Shown here one piece after another: positions 21,358-31,484 of a stretch of 64,000 bases of DNA. The notes beneath the pieces were generated by a model. That model ran no database searches, had not been told where the DNA came from, and worked only from the letters and a program-made list of their open reading frames with translations. Every line of letters begins with the position of its first letter. The first letter of the stretch is position 1. The translations under genes were made by a program, and so were the position numbers. Source of the DNA: Pyrenophora tritici-repentis (lineage: Eukaryota > Ascomycota > Dothideomycetes > Pleosporales > Pleosporaceae); NCBI RefSeq assembly GCF_003171515.1, contig NC_089390.1, positions 434,001 to 498,000 of the forward strand, written 5' to 3'.

Positions 21358-21454
21358 CTGCATCGATTTACTAACAAATTACTATAGGAGTTGATGTTCT
21401 TGGCCACCAAGCCAACCAGATCCAGGTGGCTCAAGGTATTTCGAGAAACACCCA
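21358..21454 (-). repeat. right terminal inverted repeat of the two-gene element
   Basis: It is the inverted partner of 18061-18157. Element C2 is inserted directly at the TA that follows it. Confidence 0.85.
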
Positions 21455-21456
21455 TA

Positions 21457-23556
21457 ACGTGTCTGTGCGCGTGATGCCCATAATCGCGTGCCGCACACCC
21501 CACCAATATCGCGACGACGGCAAAGTTGAGGCTGTGCAGCCACGTACAATAACTATTATCGCGAGATTTTCCGGTGTATTGATCTATAGACGTAGCTCTA
21601 CAACTTTGTCTATCTATATTTTGCCGGAGTATTGACGGCCCGGCCGCGTCGGGTGGTTGTTGGTGGGGGAGCCGGTGCAGCCACCTCAGCCAGAGTGCCA
21701 CCGCCAGCACCACCCACGCGTCGTTTTTTTGGCTGTTGCTTTGCAGCGGGCTTTGAAGCCTTACGCTTGCCCGATTGGGGTTGTTGTATAGCCTTTGCAG
21801 CGTCGCGATCGCGTCGTTTGGCGTCAAGTTCGGCAGCCTTTACAGCCTTGGCTTCATCCCGCACCTTCTTTGCCTCCTCACGCGCCGCCCGCGCTGCCTC
21901 TTTGATCTTAAGTTGATAGATCCTGTTGTTCTCCTTTGCCTCTTTCAACTCTATCTTATCAAGTAGCTCTTTCTCCTTCTCCTTCTCCTTCACTAGCTGC
22001 CTGAAGCGGGCCTCTCGAAGCTTGCACGGCGACCACCAAACTGCCCCTGAATGGAACGCTTTTCGCTGCTGTAGATCTAGGGGAGGTTCGTGCCGATTGC
22101 GGGGCTTCTGGTGAACGTGTAGCGCCGCGCGCAGTGCGTCCTTCTCGTACTCGGCGATCTCTTTGGCAGCCTGGAGGCGGAGGAGTATTTCTGAGAGGTT
22201 GTTGGTCGCAATAGAGCTCGGATCGTAGGCCTGATTAATGAGGTTCGTGATAGTAGCTCTACTCACGTTCACTAGTGGCGGCGGTGCTGTTAGTGTTGAC
22301 TTTCGGAACTTTTTAAGTACTACTTCGGGATCTATAGGAGCTATCCCAGTGGCTTTAAATGCCTTCAACGCGTGCTTCTTAATGAAAGAGGAGTCCCAGG
22401 CAGGCTTGAAAAGACGGTAGAAGTCATCCTTCCTCACAGCTAAGAGACCGTGGCTCGCCTGGAGGTAGTGCTGCAAGCTGAGTGAGTACGCGGCTGCCAG
22501 AGGTTTGAACATTACCACATCGAGTGGCTGCAGCGTATGGGTACTATGGGGGGTAGTATGAGTAACATAATATTGTGGGCGATCGCATAGTCAATAAACT
22601 CCATAGTAACGTGACTCCCATGGCCGTCAAGGATGAGTAAGCGTGTGTGATTGCCGGCCTTCTCCTTCGTATGGCGATCAAACACCTGTTCGAGCCATGC
22701 CAGGCCTACCTGATCATTGGTCCACCCTGAGGGACTTGAGGTAACGTAGACTGGATCGTCAATTGCGATATCATCAACCCATCTGGCGTACATGTTGCCC
22801 GAAGTAGCTTCGTATATAATCGCGGGCGGTAACGTACTCCCATCAGCACATATAGCAGCGATAACAGTGATCCAATCTCTGTTGCCGTCCTGTATCACTT
22901 TCTTAAAGCCCCCAGTCTCATATTTCTGCTTACTAAACACTCTCTTACTCCTCCCCGTCACTCCAATAAGGAATCCCTTCTCATCCATATTATATACATC
23001 CTGCGCCCGAATATGGTGCTGAGCCATTTTAGTAGATAGTAGATCAAAGTACGACTCGTACTTGTATACAGAATCAGCCCGGTGGCGATTGCGGTCCAAA
23101 CCAGTTGACCAACGTGATATAATCGCGTCGGGATGACGGTGAAAGAAGCGCGTCACCCAGCTTTGGGAGGTAGCCCTTCCGGCTATAGCACTAGCAAAGT
23201 TCTGGATCATAGTCCTCGTCGGTGGTAAGCCAGCCTCAGTAAGCTCGTCAATGTGCTCTAGAAGCTGTAGCTCCTGGTGTGGGTGAAGGAGTTGCTGATT
23301 ACGTGATTTGGCTTCATTTGAGCCCCGGATCTGTTGATGGCGTCGCGACAACGTAGAGCGATCAACACCAAAGCGGCGCGCAACCTCAGAGTATGTAAAT
23401 TTATCTCCGGGATCACGCGATTCAATAGCTTCAATCGCAGCGTTGATACAACTCATGGTTGTGGAGTTATGGGTGGTTGAAGTGGTAAGGGTGGATTGGT
23501 GTTAATGTTGCGGGGTGTGCGGCACGCGATTATGGGCATCACGCGCACAGACACGT
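21457..23556 (-). mobile_element. Fot1/pogo DNA transposon C2
   Basis: 2.10-kb element with 45-bp inverted repeats (21457-21501 and 23512-23556) identical to those of C1. TA flanks it at 21455-21456 and 23557-23558, the first also being the target duplication of the two-gene Tc1 element. It carries one transposase gene on minus, open except for one frameshift. It has far fewer TpA changes than C1, so it is younger or escaped RIP. Confidence 0.93.
21610..23456 (-). pseudogene. Fot1/pogo transposase of C2, single frameshift
   Basis: The N-terminal part (ATG 23456, down to about 22550) has the psq-type HTH, CENP-B-type domain and the motifs YNMDEKGF (D158) and LLILDGHGSH. The C-terminal part (about 22550 to 21610) starts with the third catalytic motif (LQPLDVVMFKP) and ends in a charged coiled coil. 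The two parts are out of frame at a run of six G on the plus strand (22548-22553; CCCCCC in the mRNA), where seven would restore the frame and the residues found in transposase A (LPPHSTHTLQPLD). Either one base was lost or translation slips by -1 here. C1 has the same run length. Confidence 0.88.
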
Positions 23557-24027
23557 TAGTGCGGCCGATCGCGTGGCTGAGATGTCGTTGATATCTGTGA
23601 TCCGACAGGTTTAGTCTTTTAGTAAAGCGGGAAACAACCCCCTCTTCTCCGAAGACATCGGATCTGACGACAGGTATTATTTTCAGAAAGACTGCGTGAT
23701 ATGCAGGAAAAGTGAGGAAAGAAGGATGGAGGGAAGAGGAGGGAGTGGATGAGGTACTTATATATTTTTGTGGTAAGTTTAGAAGACGTTGTTATAGATA
23801 GCGAGTGTTTTGGAAGAGAGGGAAAGACAGGATATTTGAATAAGTTCAATGAGTTTTAGAAAACATTTGGTACAAGCAGGTATTTTTGAGTGAGAAGGAG
23901 AGGAGGAGAGGGCGGAGTATTTATGGTTTTGCGGTGAGTTCAGAAGAAATTGCCAGTACTCAAAAGTGTTTTGGAAGAGAGGGGAAGAAAGGACATGAAC
24001 CGAAGTTCGATGAGTTTTGGAAAACAT

Positions 24028-24041
24028 GCAATGTTTTGGTA
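24028..24041 (+). repeat. SINE target site duplication, copy 1
   Basis: GCAATGTTTTGGTA, repeated exactly at 24600-24613. Confidence 0.85.
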
Positions 24042-24599
24042 GTAGTAGTAGTAGTAGTAGTATCCATTAACGTCCTTTTTCAGTCAGAGACTATGTAGGA
24101 CGGTGGCCTAGGGCCGTTTGACTAGTTTTTTCCCTCTATACCCGTAGGATTTCGTTTCTTTGGTCGAGTTTGACTATGGGGGTTTGGGTTTTTTGCTTCT
24201 ATACAGGAAAGAGAGAGAGACCTTGTAATAGACACCCGTTTATCTCCACCTTTGTGACCAATCCCTTTGCTATAATAACCCCGTGCTCCTAAGACTGAAA
24301 AAAACCTCGTAGGGGAAAAAGTCATGGGACCTTGAACGTTTGTTGTATATAGCGGCAGTTGCGGCATATTTTCGTCTCGGCGGTACTTTGTGGCTCGGTT
24401 GTACGGCGGCGGCTAGCGTTAAGCGTGCGGGGTATTGGTGAAAAACTTTCCAGGTTTCGAAAGGAGCCGTTCGATGTTTTTTGGTAAAGCTAGAATAATA
24501 GAATTATTATAGCGGTGAGGGGAGAAGGATTCGAACCTTCAACCTCTGCGAGCAAGCTAGCAGAAGCAACCAGGCGCACTACCACTGCGCCATCCCCCC
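24042..24599 (-). mobile_element. tRNA-derived SINE candidate
   Basis: A 558-bp unit on minus. It begins exactly at a tRNA-like 5' end (24599), has Pol III A and B boxes in an 84-nt tRNA-like head (24516-24599), then an unrelated body of about 450 bp without a coding frame, and ends in a simple-repeat tail, (TAC)7 on minus, (GTA)7 on plus at 24042-24062. Perfect 14-bp target duplications flank it. These are the defining features of a SINE moved by a LINE. The partner LINE is unknown; the LINE at 2414-8436 has a different (CATCAA) tail. Only one copy is in the window. Confidence 0.8.
24516..24599 (-). other. tRNA-like SINE head with A and B boxes
   Basis: A box TGGCGCAGTGG and B box GGTTCGAATCC match the Pol III consensus. 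The acceptor arm (GGGGGGA with TCCCCTC) and T arm (GAAGG/CCTTC) pair fully. The D arm pairs as GCGC/GCGC. The middle is about 10 nt longer than a standard tRNA and its anticodon arm does not fold normally, so this is a tRNA-related promoter and probably not a working tRNA gene. Confidence 0.75.
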
Positions 24600-24613
24600 G
24601 CAATGTTTTGGTA
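24600..24613 (+). repeat. SINE target site duplication, copy 2
   Basis: Exact copy of 24028-24041, directly next to the tRNA-like 5' end of the SINE. Confidence 0.85.
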
Positions 24614-24967
24614 ATGGGTTTGGAAAAGAAAGGAAAGAAGAGAAGAGGAGGGAGAGGGCGGGGTATTTATATGTTTTGCGGTGATTTTAGAAGACATACT
24701 CTGGTAGAGGTTCATTTTTGGACGAGAGGTAGAGACAGGACAAGTGAAGTTGCGAGTGGCCTTTTAGAAAATATGTGATGCTGTAAAGTAGCTTTTGAAA
24801 GAGGGTGGAAAGACAGGAAATGCTTTATCTACTCTGTTTTTTAGGAAACATGGACTGGCTCGCGTTGTAATTTAGAAGAGAGGAAAAAGGCGGGACATGC
24901 AGGTGTAGTTGTTTACTTTTAGAAGATGGCAAAGTGAGGGTGAAGATTTTAAGAAAAGAGAGGAGAA

Positions 24968-25164
24968 TGTTGGAAGGCCTTGTACGATCGTACGGTGAAT
25001 AACAGTAGCTAAGGTAATCTTGTGTATTGGTATTCTGGTGTATGATGATTCTACGAATGTGGGGGCTACGAAGGTATACATAGCGTTGGGTCCGAGTTGG
25101 GCCGAAGTAGGATCGAGGCGGTACATTGGGCCTTATTAGGCGACACACCGTGTGTATGCCGACA
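24968..25164 (-). repeat. 3' LTR of copia 1
   Basis: 197 bp; matches 30771-30967 along its whole length as far as I can compare by eye. Confidence 0.93.
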
Positions 25165-25258
25165 CTGGCAATCTTTTCTTATTGTAACGACTGATGTAAG
25201 GAAAAACGGGTCTTCTAAAAAGGGCACAATGAGAGGGATTCCAAATAGGCATATGTGC

Positions 25259-28200
25259 CTACTCCGTAGGTCGCTGCACAGATCCCTCTACTCGGATTGA
25301 CAGCTTGTTGCTTTCGATGAAACGTTCTAACGCGCGATTTGGTGTTGCTTTCGTGAATGCGTCCGCGGGGTTGTCCTCTCCGTTGATCCAGCGGATCTCA
25401 GTGATCTCGCGACGCTCGTATGACTGCCGAAGCGCCATGATGTCGATCATCAGTCGCTTCTCAGCAGTTGTTCCGAGTTTGACGAGGCATTCATACAAGG
25501 AGTATGAATCCGTACACACAATAAGTGGGATCGGTGGTAGACCTAGGCGTCCTGTAATTATCTTGAGGGTTGTTAGGATAGCGATAGCGATGTCGACACC
25601 GCTAACCATGCCGTACGTTTCTGAGGCAAGAACGCTCCGGGTAACGCGTTTGCATTTGGTCGAACTCCAATGGATTACGTTACCACGAATATCAAACGTG
25701 CTGTCTTGTCGACTCGACTCATTCGCAAGGATAAGTAGGTACCCTAGCTGTGAGCTAAGGTCTTGGTTGTTCGCGAAGGATCCGTCTGTGAACACTACCA
25801 GCTTTGCTGTAGCGAGGTCGAGAGGGACGTATCGCAGGCCTCGTTGTATGCTCTCAGATTGCCACTGCAGCCGGCGGTTAAGCTTCACGTATTCTGTGTC
25901 CTTAGGTTGTTGTATTTGCGCAGCCGCGGAAAGATCGAACGATGCTTCAGGTTGGCATATCGACGCAATGTACGCGCCACGCGCGCGCTGCTCCATGTAC
26001 TTCTGTGCTCGGTTTGCTGCCTTCGGATCAATAATTTCGATCTTGGCACCTTGTCCCTTCTGCGTAAGTAGAATCGTGTCTCCGCGCAACGTTAGAGTAC
26101 ATCCGTTGAACTCGAGTGATACTTCTTTGGACAGTCTCTCCTTGGGCTTGGCTCGAAAATTGGCTTTCTGGAGCGCAGCGTCTTCTGCACCAGAGAATGC
26201 AGGCGTCCCAATCGCGAGAGTATCGTCTGTCTGCAGGCCCACTATTCCAAACGCTTCCCGTCTCCCGTTCGTGATCAGGAGGCACGGGTCATACGTTGAT
26301 GTAGCCATGTCGAGCTCCTTGCAGTGGTGTCCTTGGTACGTAGCAAACCAGTGGACTCCTGCTTCCGCGATTCCATAGAGTGGCTTGATTACGCGAATAA
26401 TTGTTCCCTTGGGATACTTTGTTATAAGCTCCTTTGGGAGGTGCGCTAAAACCGTGCGGAATAGCTCTGTTTGTGCCTGTGGGTACGCTTGCGTGATATC
26501 TCGTAGTTCCACAACCATGCCCTCATCGAGTAATGCAGGCGCTAGGGCTAGAATCAGGCGCTGGCTGGCTCGTTGGATGGTTGGCGACTGCGTCAGGATC
26601 TCGTGTTTGCCCTCGTCATTGTAACCTTGAACAACGAGGCGTGATTTCTCGTACGGGACCATGGTCTTGCCTTTGACTTCGCGGACCATGCGCGATTTGA
26701 AGATACGATACCCGCCGTGTAGAGTTGGATCAAACAGCTCAAAACTGAATACTCCACGGCCGACGAGGTCGTCGATCTCCTTCTGATCGGATGCTTCGAA
26801 TGGAGCGCCCGGGACGTTAATCACGCCGTCATTGCGTAGCTTGACGGCCAGGGCGTAATCGTCCTCCTCCTTCTTCGACAGGTACTGCACCTTGGGCTTG
26901 TTCTTTGATCCAGGTGGGCGGCCCCGCTTGCGCGGCTGAGCCGCTTGGTTGGCTTCCGCCGGTGGTACCGGTAGTGGCGGTTCATCAGCAATCGCTTCGT
27001 CTGTGGTCGGAGATCCACCTGTGCCTTGATCTGCGCCGTCTATCGCTGTAGTCAGATCGCGATAGTACGGTTTTACGACAGTGGATCGGAACGTCGTTGG
27101 GCCGTTGATCATGTCTACAGTAACATCGTGGTCCTTCATATCGATGACTCTATACGGCCCTTGCCATCCATTCTTCTCGCGCCATACCATCACCTCACTC
27201 TGAAGAGGCAGTGACAGTACCCCGTCTGTAGTAGGCCCATTCCTGGTACCAAGTGCGTTGCTCACCGCATGTTCCGCTGAGGCCTTCCGCAGCGCCCTCA
27301 TCGCTTTCTGGATTGCCTCCGCGCGATGGGTTATCGAGGGAGATGGTGGTGAATCCATGGATATCCGGGGTATGCACCGAAGACGAGCAGCGTGGGTACG
27401 AGCCCGTCTGGGCCTGCGGTGTCGTTGACGGCCTTGACTGCCATCTGCAACACTGCGGCGTCGCTGGTGCCAGTGTCAAGCTCTGTCCTCAGGATCTCGT
27501 ACGCGCGTCTGAGCGGTGCGTGGTATCTTTCTACCTTGCCGATAGACCAATGGGCCTCGGTTGGCACTTGTTTACATGTGATTCCCATGATCTTCGCCTC
27601 TGATCTGAATTCGACTGACGCGAAGTTGGTGCCGGCGTCGTGGGTGACGATATCTGGCGGCCCTTGGTATGTATCAATCCAGAGCAGGCGGAGTGCTTCC
27701 CAGGTGTCTTTCGCGCTCATAGACGGTAGAAATCGCGCGCCGTTGAATGTTGTAGCCGAATCGATCACGTGAAGCACTGGTTTCCCACTCAGATACATCA
27801 CATCTACGAGGATCTCGAAGTTGAATTCCCGATCATCTTTCAGCCTAAACTTGAATCGGCGCGGCGCTGGATCATGCGCTTGGCAGTGATGGCAGAACGT
27901 TTGGATCTCTCGGAGCAGCCGTTCATCCACGTCCTCGTGTCCTGCGCGTTTGAGCAATCGTATCAGCCGTTCGACGGCTGGATGCCCGAACCTCCGGTGT
28001 AAGCGTCGGAGCTCAGTCTCCGTAAGGAATACGCGCGCGCGCTCTGCCTTGCTTAGGTGGAACCACGGGTGTCCCCATTTGCGAATCACTGGAAAGGTAG
28101 CTTTTCCTTGTACCAGCTGGTCCGTAGTATTGTTGAAGTACACGTGGAGCCGGTCCATGTCTTTCAGACAGAGGAGAAACGGGGTGGGTGCGTTCAAGAC

Positions 28201-30407
28201 CTCAAATTTGATCTTTCCAATCTGTGTCGATACATGTGCGGTTCCAATCGAAGTAGTGACGCTTCCTTTGCCAAATTGCACAGATGCGTTTCCAGCAGTA
28301 GACGTATCTAGAGTTACGGTGGGGTCCTCAGTTTGGAGCGCCCAGAACTGCTCCTTTCCGGCTGTCGATACATTTGAGGCACCAGTGTCAGGAAGAATGC
28401 CTTGGTACGTGATTCGCGAGTATCGATCCTCGATAAGGAACTGCGTTGCGGGCGTAATAGGCTCCTTGCACCTGTAGACGTCTTCTCCAGTCACGTGGTG
28501 CAAAAAGGCCTGATCTGTGAGGTACTTAACTGCCAATCTTTGGTCCTCATCATCTTCGTCTTGCTCCTCTAGGAAGAACTGGTCGACTTCTTCCCCCTCG
28601 TACGCGACGAGAAATGTGCTAAACTCCATTTGCTCTCCCGTAATCGCGCAGTGTGTGATGTACTGCGCTTTTGAGCGTTTTCTTTCTTCAAGCGTGTGGT
28701 TTGTGGACCAACAGCCTGTCTTGCCGCAGACGTAACATTTCTTGTCGATTTGTGTGTTGACTCCAGAGCGGTGCTGAAGCCCACCGCGTCCGCGGGTGAA
28801 TCCGCTGCGTCCACCGCGAGGGTTGTAATTCCCTCGCAATCTTCCAGAGCTGTTGTTGTTGTACCGACGATCCAAGTAGTACTGGCTATCCGTATCCGCC
28901 TCAGTGAAGTTGACGGAGACGGTCATGGCGAGTGAGTTTTCGATTGACGATCGCAGATCTCCAAACAGAACCTCGCATTCTAGAGACGGCTTGTAGAGTG
29001 CCATCTCGAGCTCCTTCACGCCTCGGCATGCTGTGATTACAGTCGTTCGGAGCGCGTATTCTCCCATGTACTGCTGTCCAAGTGCTCTTTGACACAATTG
29101 GAGCTTGTCCAGCATGATGTCAAGGACCTCGTGGAGGTTCTTTTCGGGGTTCTCCCTGCGGACTTTGACAAACGATGTCGTCGTCCAGTCCGCGTAGTAA
29201 TGGCCGTGGTTGACGTCTGTGTCGAAGTGGTTCTTGAGCTTTGTGTAGGCAGTCAAGAACGTATCCATCCGCTGATCGACGAAGTGGAGGTAATACTCCT
29301 CTGCGCGGCCGTCGAGAATCCGTGGAAAGACTGCATGGAACTGCCCTGGCTCGATGTCTGCGTGATAACAGATGCTGTAGAAGATCTTCAATTTATCGTC
29401 TAGGAGGTCGTACGGCTTTCCCGTATACTTTTTGTCTCGGTCCCACATTTTCACGAAGACATTGATCGTCTTAGGATCCAGTTTCTCATTGCCAAACTCG
29501 ATTGGTGGAACTGCCTTGTACGGGTCTGTTTCACCAGAGGGCACAATTGGGGGAACGCTCAGTCCCTTCGGACGTTGCGGGTATGCTGGTGTATACTCGC
29601 GGAATCGGTCGAAGTTGTTGTAGGTGAGGGAGGTTGCTGACTTTGGACGCGCTGATAGGCTGGCTGCGGTGCGGATTCAGTTGTCTCTACAGGCTGGCTT
29701 CGGATTGGTTGGTTTTGGGCTTTCTCAATCGTTTTTGCTAGCTGGTCCTGAATCTGTTGTTCTTCCTCAACGGTCTCCTGTCGTCCTTGCACACGGGCGT
29801 GGGTCTGGTCTTGATCGCGGGTTTGCCGACTGTCTACGTCTCGGCCTCTTGTCCTTACAGGCGTTTGGGTTCGGCTCTGGGCCTGGCTTGATAATCTCCT
29901 GTCTGTGGACTGTACTGATCCTTCACTGCGTTGTTGCCGTAGTGCCCGCTCTTGCAACATGTGCGCAGCTGATCGTGTGTCAAACACAGCCGACTGGAAT
30001 ACGTCCTGAGGCCATTCTAGGTACTCCTCCATGCGTAATAACCTAGCTAGAGACTCACTAGGTGCCATATTAATACGGCCAGTATACACTCCCTTAAAGC
30101 GGAGGATCCGCTTTAGTTCCTTTGTGTATATTGGCTGGGCACGTAGGAACATTGCCTCTGTCCATCCTTCAAAGTCCTGACGGAACTCCCAAAAGAGTTC
30201 TTCATCTGCTGTTGGTCGATCTGTATAGTCCGCAATCGCACGCGCAATGTACGTTGTTGCTGTAGTAATCCCTACCTCATCGTCTGGAGCTTCAACGTTG
30301 TCCTCCCAAATCTCTGGATCGATGTGATGCCATTCTCTTGGTTTTATGTTTGTGGTCCCTAGTAGCGCCTCTAGTGTGGGTACCACTCTTCTACTACTGC
30401 TCGCCAT
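25259..30407 (-). pseudogene. copia 1 gag-pol polyprotein, two frameshifts
   Basis: Three overlapping open parts on minus. The first, from ATG 30407 to about 29600, is the gag N-terminus. The second, to 27331, has the gag capsid-like part, a CYVCGKTGCWSTNH knuckle, the protease motif PDTGASNVS, the integrase zinc motif (HRRFGHPAVERL, CHHCQ) and the DDE core (LVDVMYLSG, THDAGTNFAS, GKVERYHAPLRR). The third, 27358-25259, has an RGRPPGSKNKP AT-hook, reverse transcriptase (catalytic LQTDDTLAIG) and RNase H (VFTDGSFANN, ASETYGM). The frame breaks near 29,600 and near 27,345. The order and sequence match the intact copia 2 throughout, so it is a related but distinct family. Confidence 0.9.
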
Positions 30408-30770
30408 TCCTACTGCCGGTGTCCTGGCTACCGGTGCTCTTTCCGATGATGTTCTCTCTCCTGCTATTGTGTTCTTGTTGACGCTTGTTGCGCTAGCTGC
30501 GTTCGCTAGAGATGCGTCGGTGGTCGTGGGTTGTACACGGGTCAAATCTCAACCGGTCGGTTGGCGCGTGTATAGACGGCGTCTTGGAACGCTTCTGATA
30601 CGGCTGTAACGGTCGGTCGCTAGCCACGAACGACGCCTGATATAGCTAACAGTGAGCTTAGCATAGATAACTCCGCCTTGCTGATATAGGCAATCTAGGG
30701 AACGCGCGGGGTAAAGAATCTATCTCTTCTTAACCTAACTGTCTGTGACTGCCGTGCAATCACTGATCAG

Positions 30771-30967
30771 TGTTGGAAGGCCTTGTACGATCGTACGGTG
30801 AATAACAGTAGCTAAGGTAATCTTGTGTATTGGTATTCTGGTGTATGATGATTCTACGAATGTGGGGGCTACGAAGGTATACATAGCGTTGGGTCCGAGT
30901 TGGGCCGAAGTAGGATCGAGGCGGTACATTGGGCCTTATTAGGCGACACACCGTGTGTATGCCGACA
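30771..30967 (-). repeat. 5' LTR of copia 1
   Basis: 197 bp. The internal sequence that follows it in the sense direction begins CTGATCAGTGATTGC, a candidate primer-binding site. Confidence 0.93.
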
Positions 30968-31001
30968 GAGAAAGACAGGACATGCGTTGTGCGTAACAGA
31001 C

Positions 31002-31207
31002 TGTTGGGAATCGAACCTGCGGTAGATAAGGCAGCTGGTTGCTGCATGCACGAGCTTGGATTACACGGCTGACTAAGCCGTGTGGTCCGAGCTCTAGCTG
31101 CTGCCTTACTGCCGACCTCCCTCCACCTCCATAGAAGAACAAGAACAATCACAATCATTTCAACTCGTTGCAACGAAGGTGATTCCGATACCTTAGCCGT
31201 ATCAACA
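31002..31207 (+). repeat. 5' LTR of copia 2
   Basis: 206 bp. Near its start, the minus strand has GGTTCGATTCC, a perfect tRNA B-box sequence, and further in an 8-bp perfect hairpin (CACGGCT/AGCCGTG arms). Confidence 0.94.
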
Positions 31208-31484
31208 CTGATCAGTGGTTGCTACACCACAGATCGGCTAGATATCTGACAAGGAGACCCATCAGCTCTTTTGCTGTGTAGTCTTGGCCAAGAAGCGACT
31301 CCTCCTACCTCACAGTAGCAAGGAGTGCGAAGTACAGCACCGCCCGCAGAGACTACCTATCAAGGTAGCGCTTTCGCCGACAGTTCTGAAGGAGATCTTG
31401 AACGAAAAGATCTGCGTCAACCACGCACAAAAACAACTGACAACGCCTGCAACTAACAGCAAACAATCGACTGACTTCAGCACC

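Larger units (their letters stand above)
18061..21454. mobile_element. two-gene Tc1-type DNA transposon
   Basis: A 3.4-kb element with inverted repeats of about 97 bp (18061-18157 and 21358-21454), which agree at all but about six inner positions and differ more at the outermost 10 bp. It is flanked by TA at 18059-18060 and 21455-21456. It carries two convergent genes: an unknown protein on plus (18271-19944) and a Tc1/DDE_3 transposase on minus (20275-21249). Most Tc1 elements are about 1.3-2 kb with one gene, so the second gene and the length are unusual. Both genes are open, so this copy may be recent or active. Confidence 0.85.
23559..24967 (+). repeat. purine-rich degenerate satellite block
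   Basis: Repeats of the type GAGGGCGG(A/G)GTATTTAT..TTTTGCGGTGA..TTAGAAGACAT recur near 23725, 23905 and 24655 (spacing about 175 bp when the inserted SINE is removed). A box like GAAAGACAGGACAT recurs near 23823, 23988, 24734, 24812 and 24890, the last three about 80 bp apart. The start (23617-23720) resembles 17750-17850, so it is the same family as the block before the two-gene element. The block is cut by the SINE candidate and ends at the first copia LTR. Confidence 0.65.
24968..30967 (-). mobile_element. Ty1/copia retrotransposon 1, frameshifted
   Basis: A 6.0-kb element with two 197-bp LTRs (24968-25164, 30771-30967) that look identical by eye. In the sense direction each starts TGTCGGC and ends CCAACA. 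A 5-bp target duplication GAGAA lies at 24963-24967 and 30968-30972. Domain order gag-protease-integrase-RT-RNase H defines copia. A likely polypurine tract (AAGAAAAGATTGCCAG) precedes the 3' LTR. The coding region has two frameshifts, so the copy is defective. Confidence 0.95.

Noticed and set aside
24516..24599. functional tRNA gene
   Set aside because: Acceptor, D and T arms pair but the central region does not form a normal anticodon arm; the context is a SINE with target duplications.
24515..24778. 87-codon ORF over the SINE head
   Set aside because: Frame across a tRNA-like sequence and satellite; no coding character.
25305..26378. 357-codon plus-strand ORF across copia 1 reverse transcriptase
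   Set aside because: Antisense shadow of the RT/RNase H coding strand; Cys/Arg/Ser-rich without domain.
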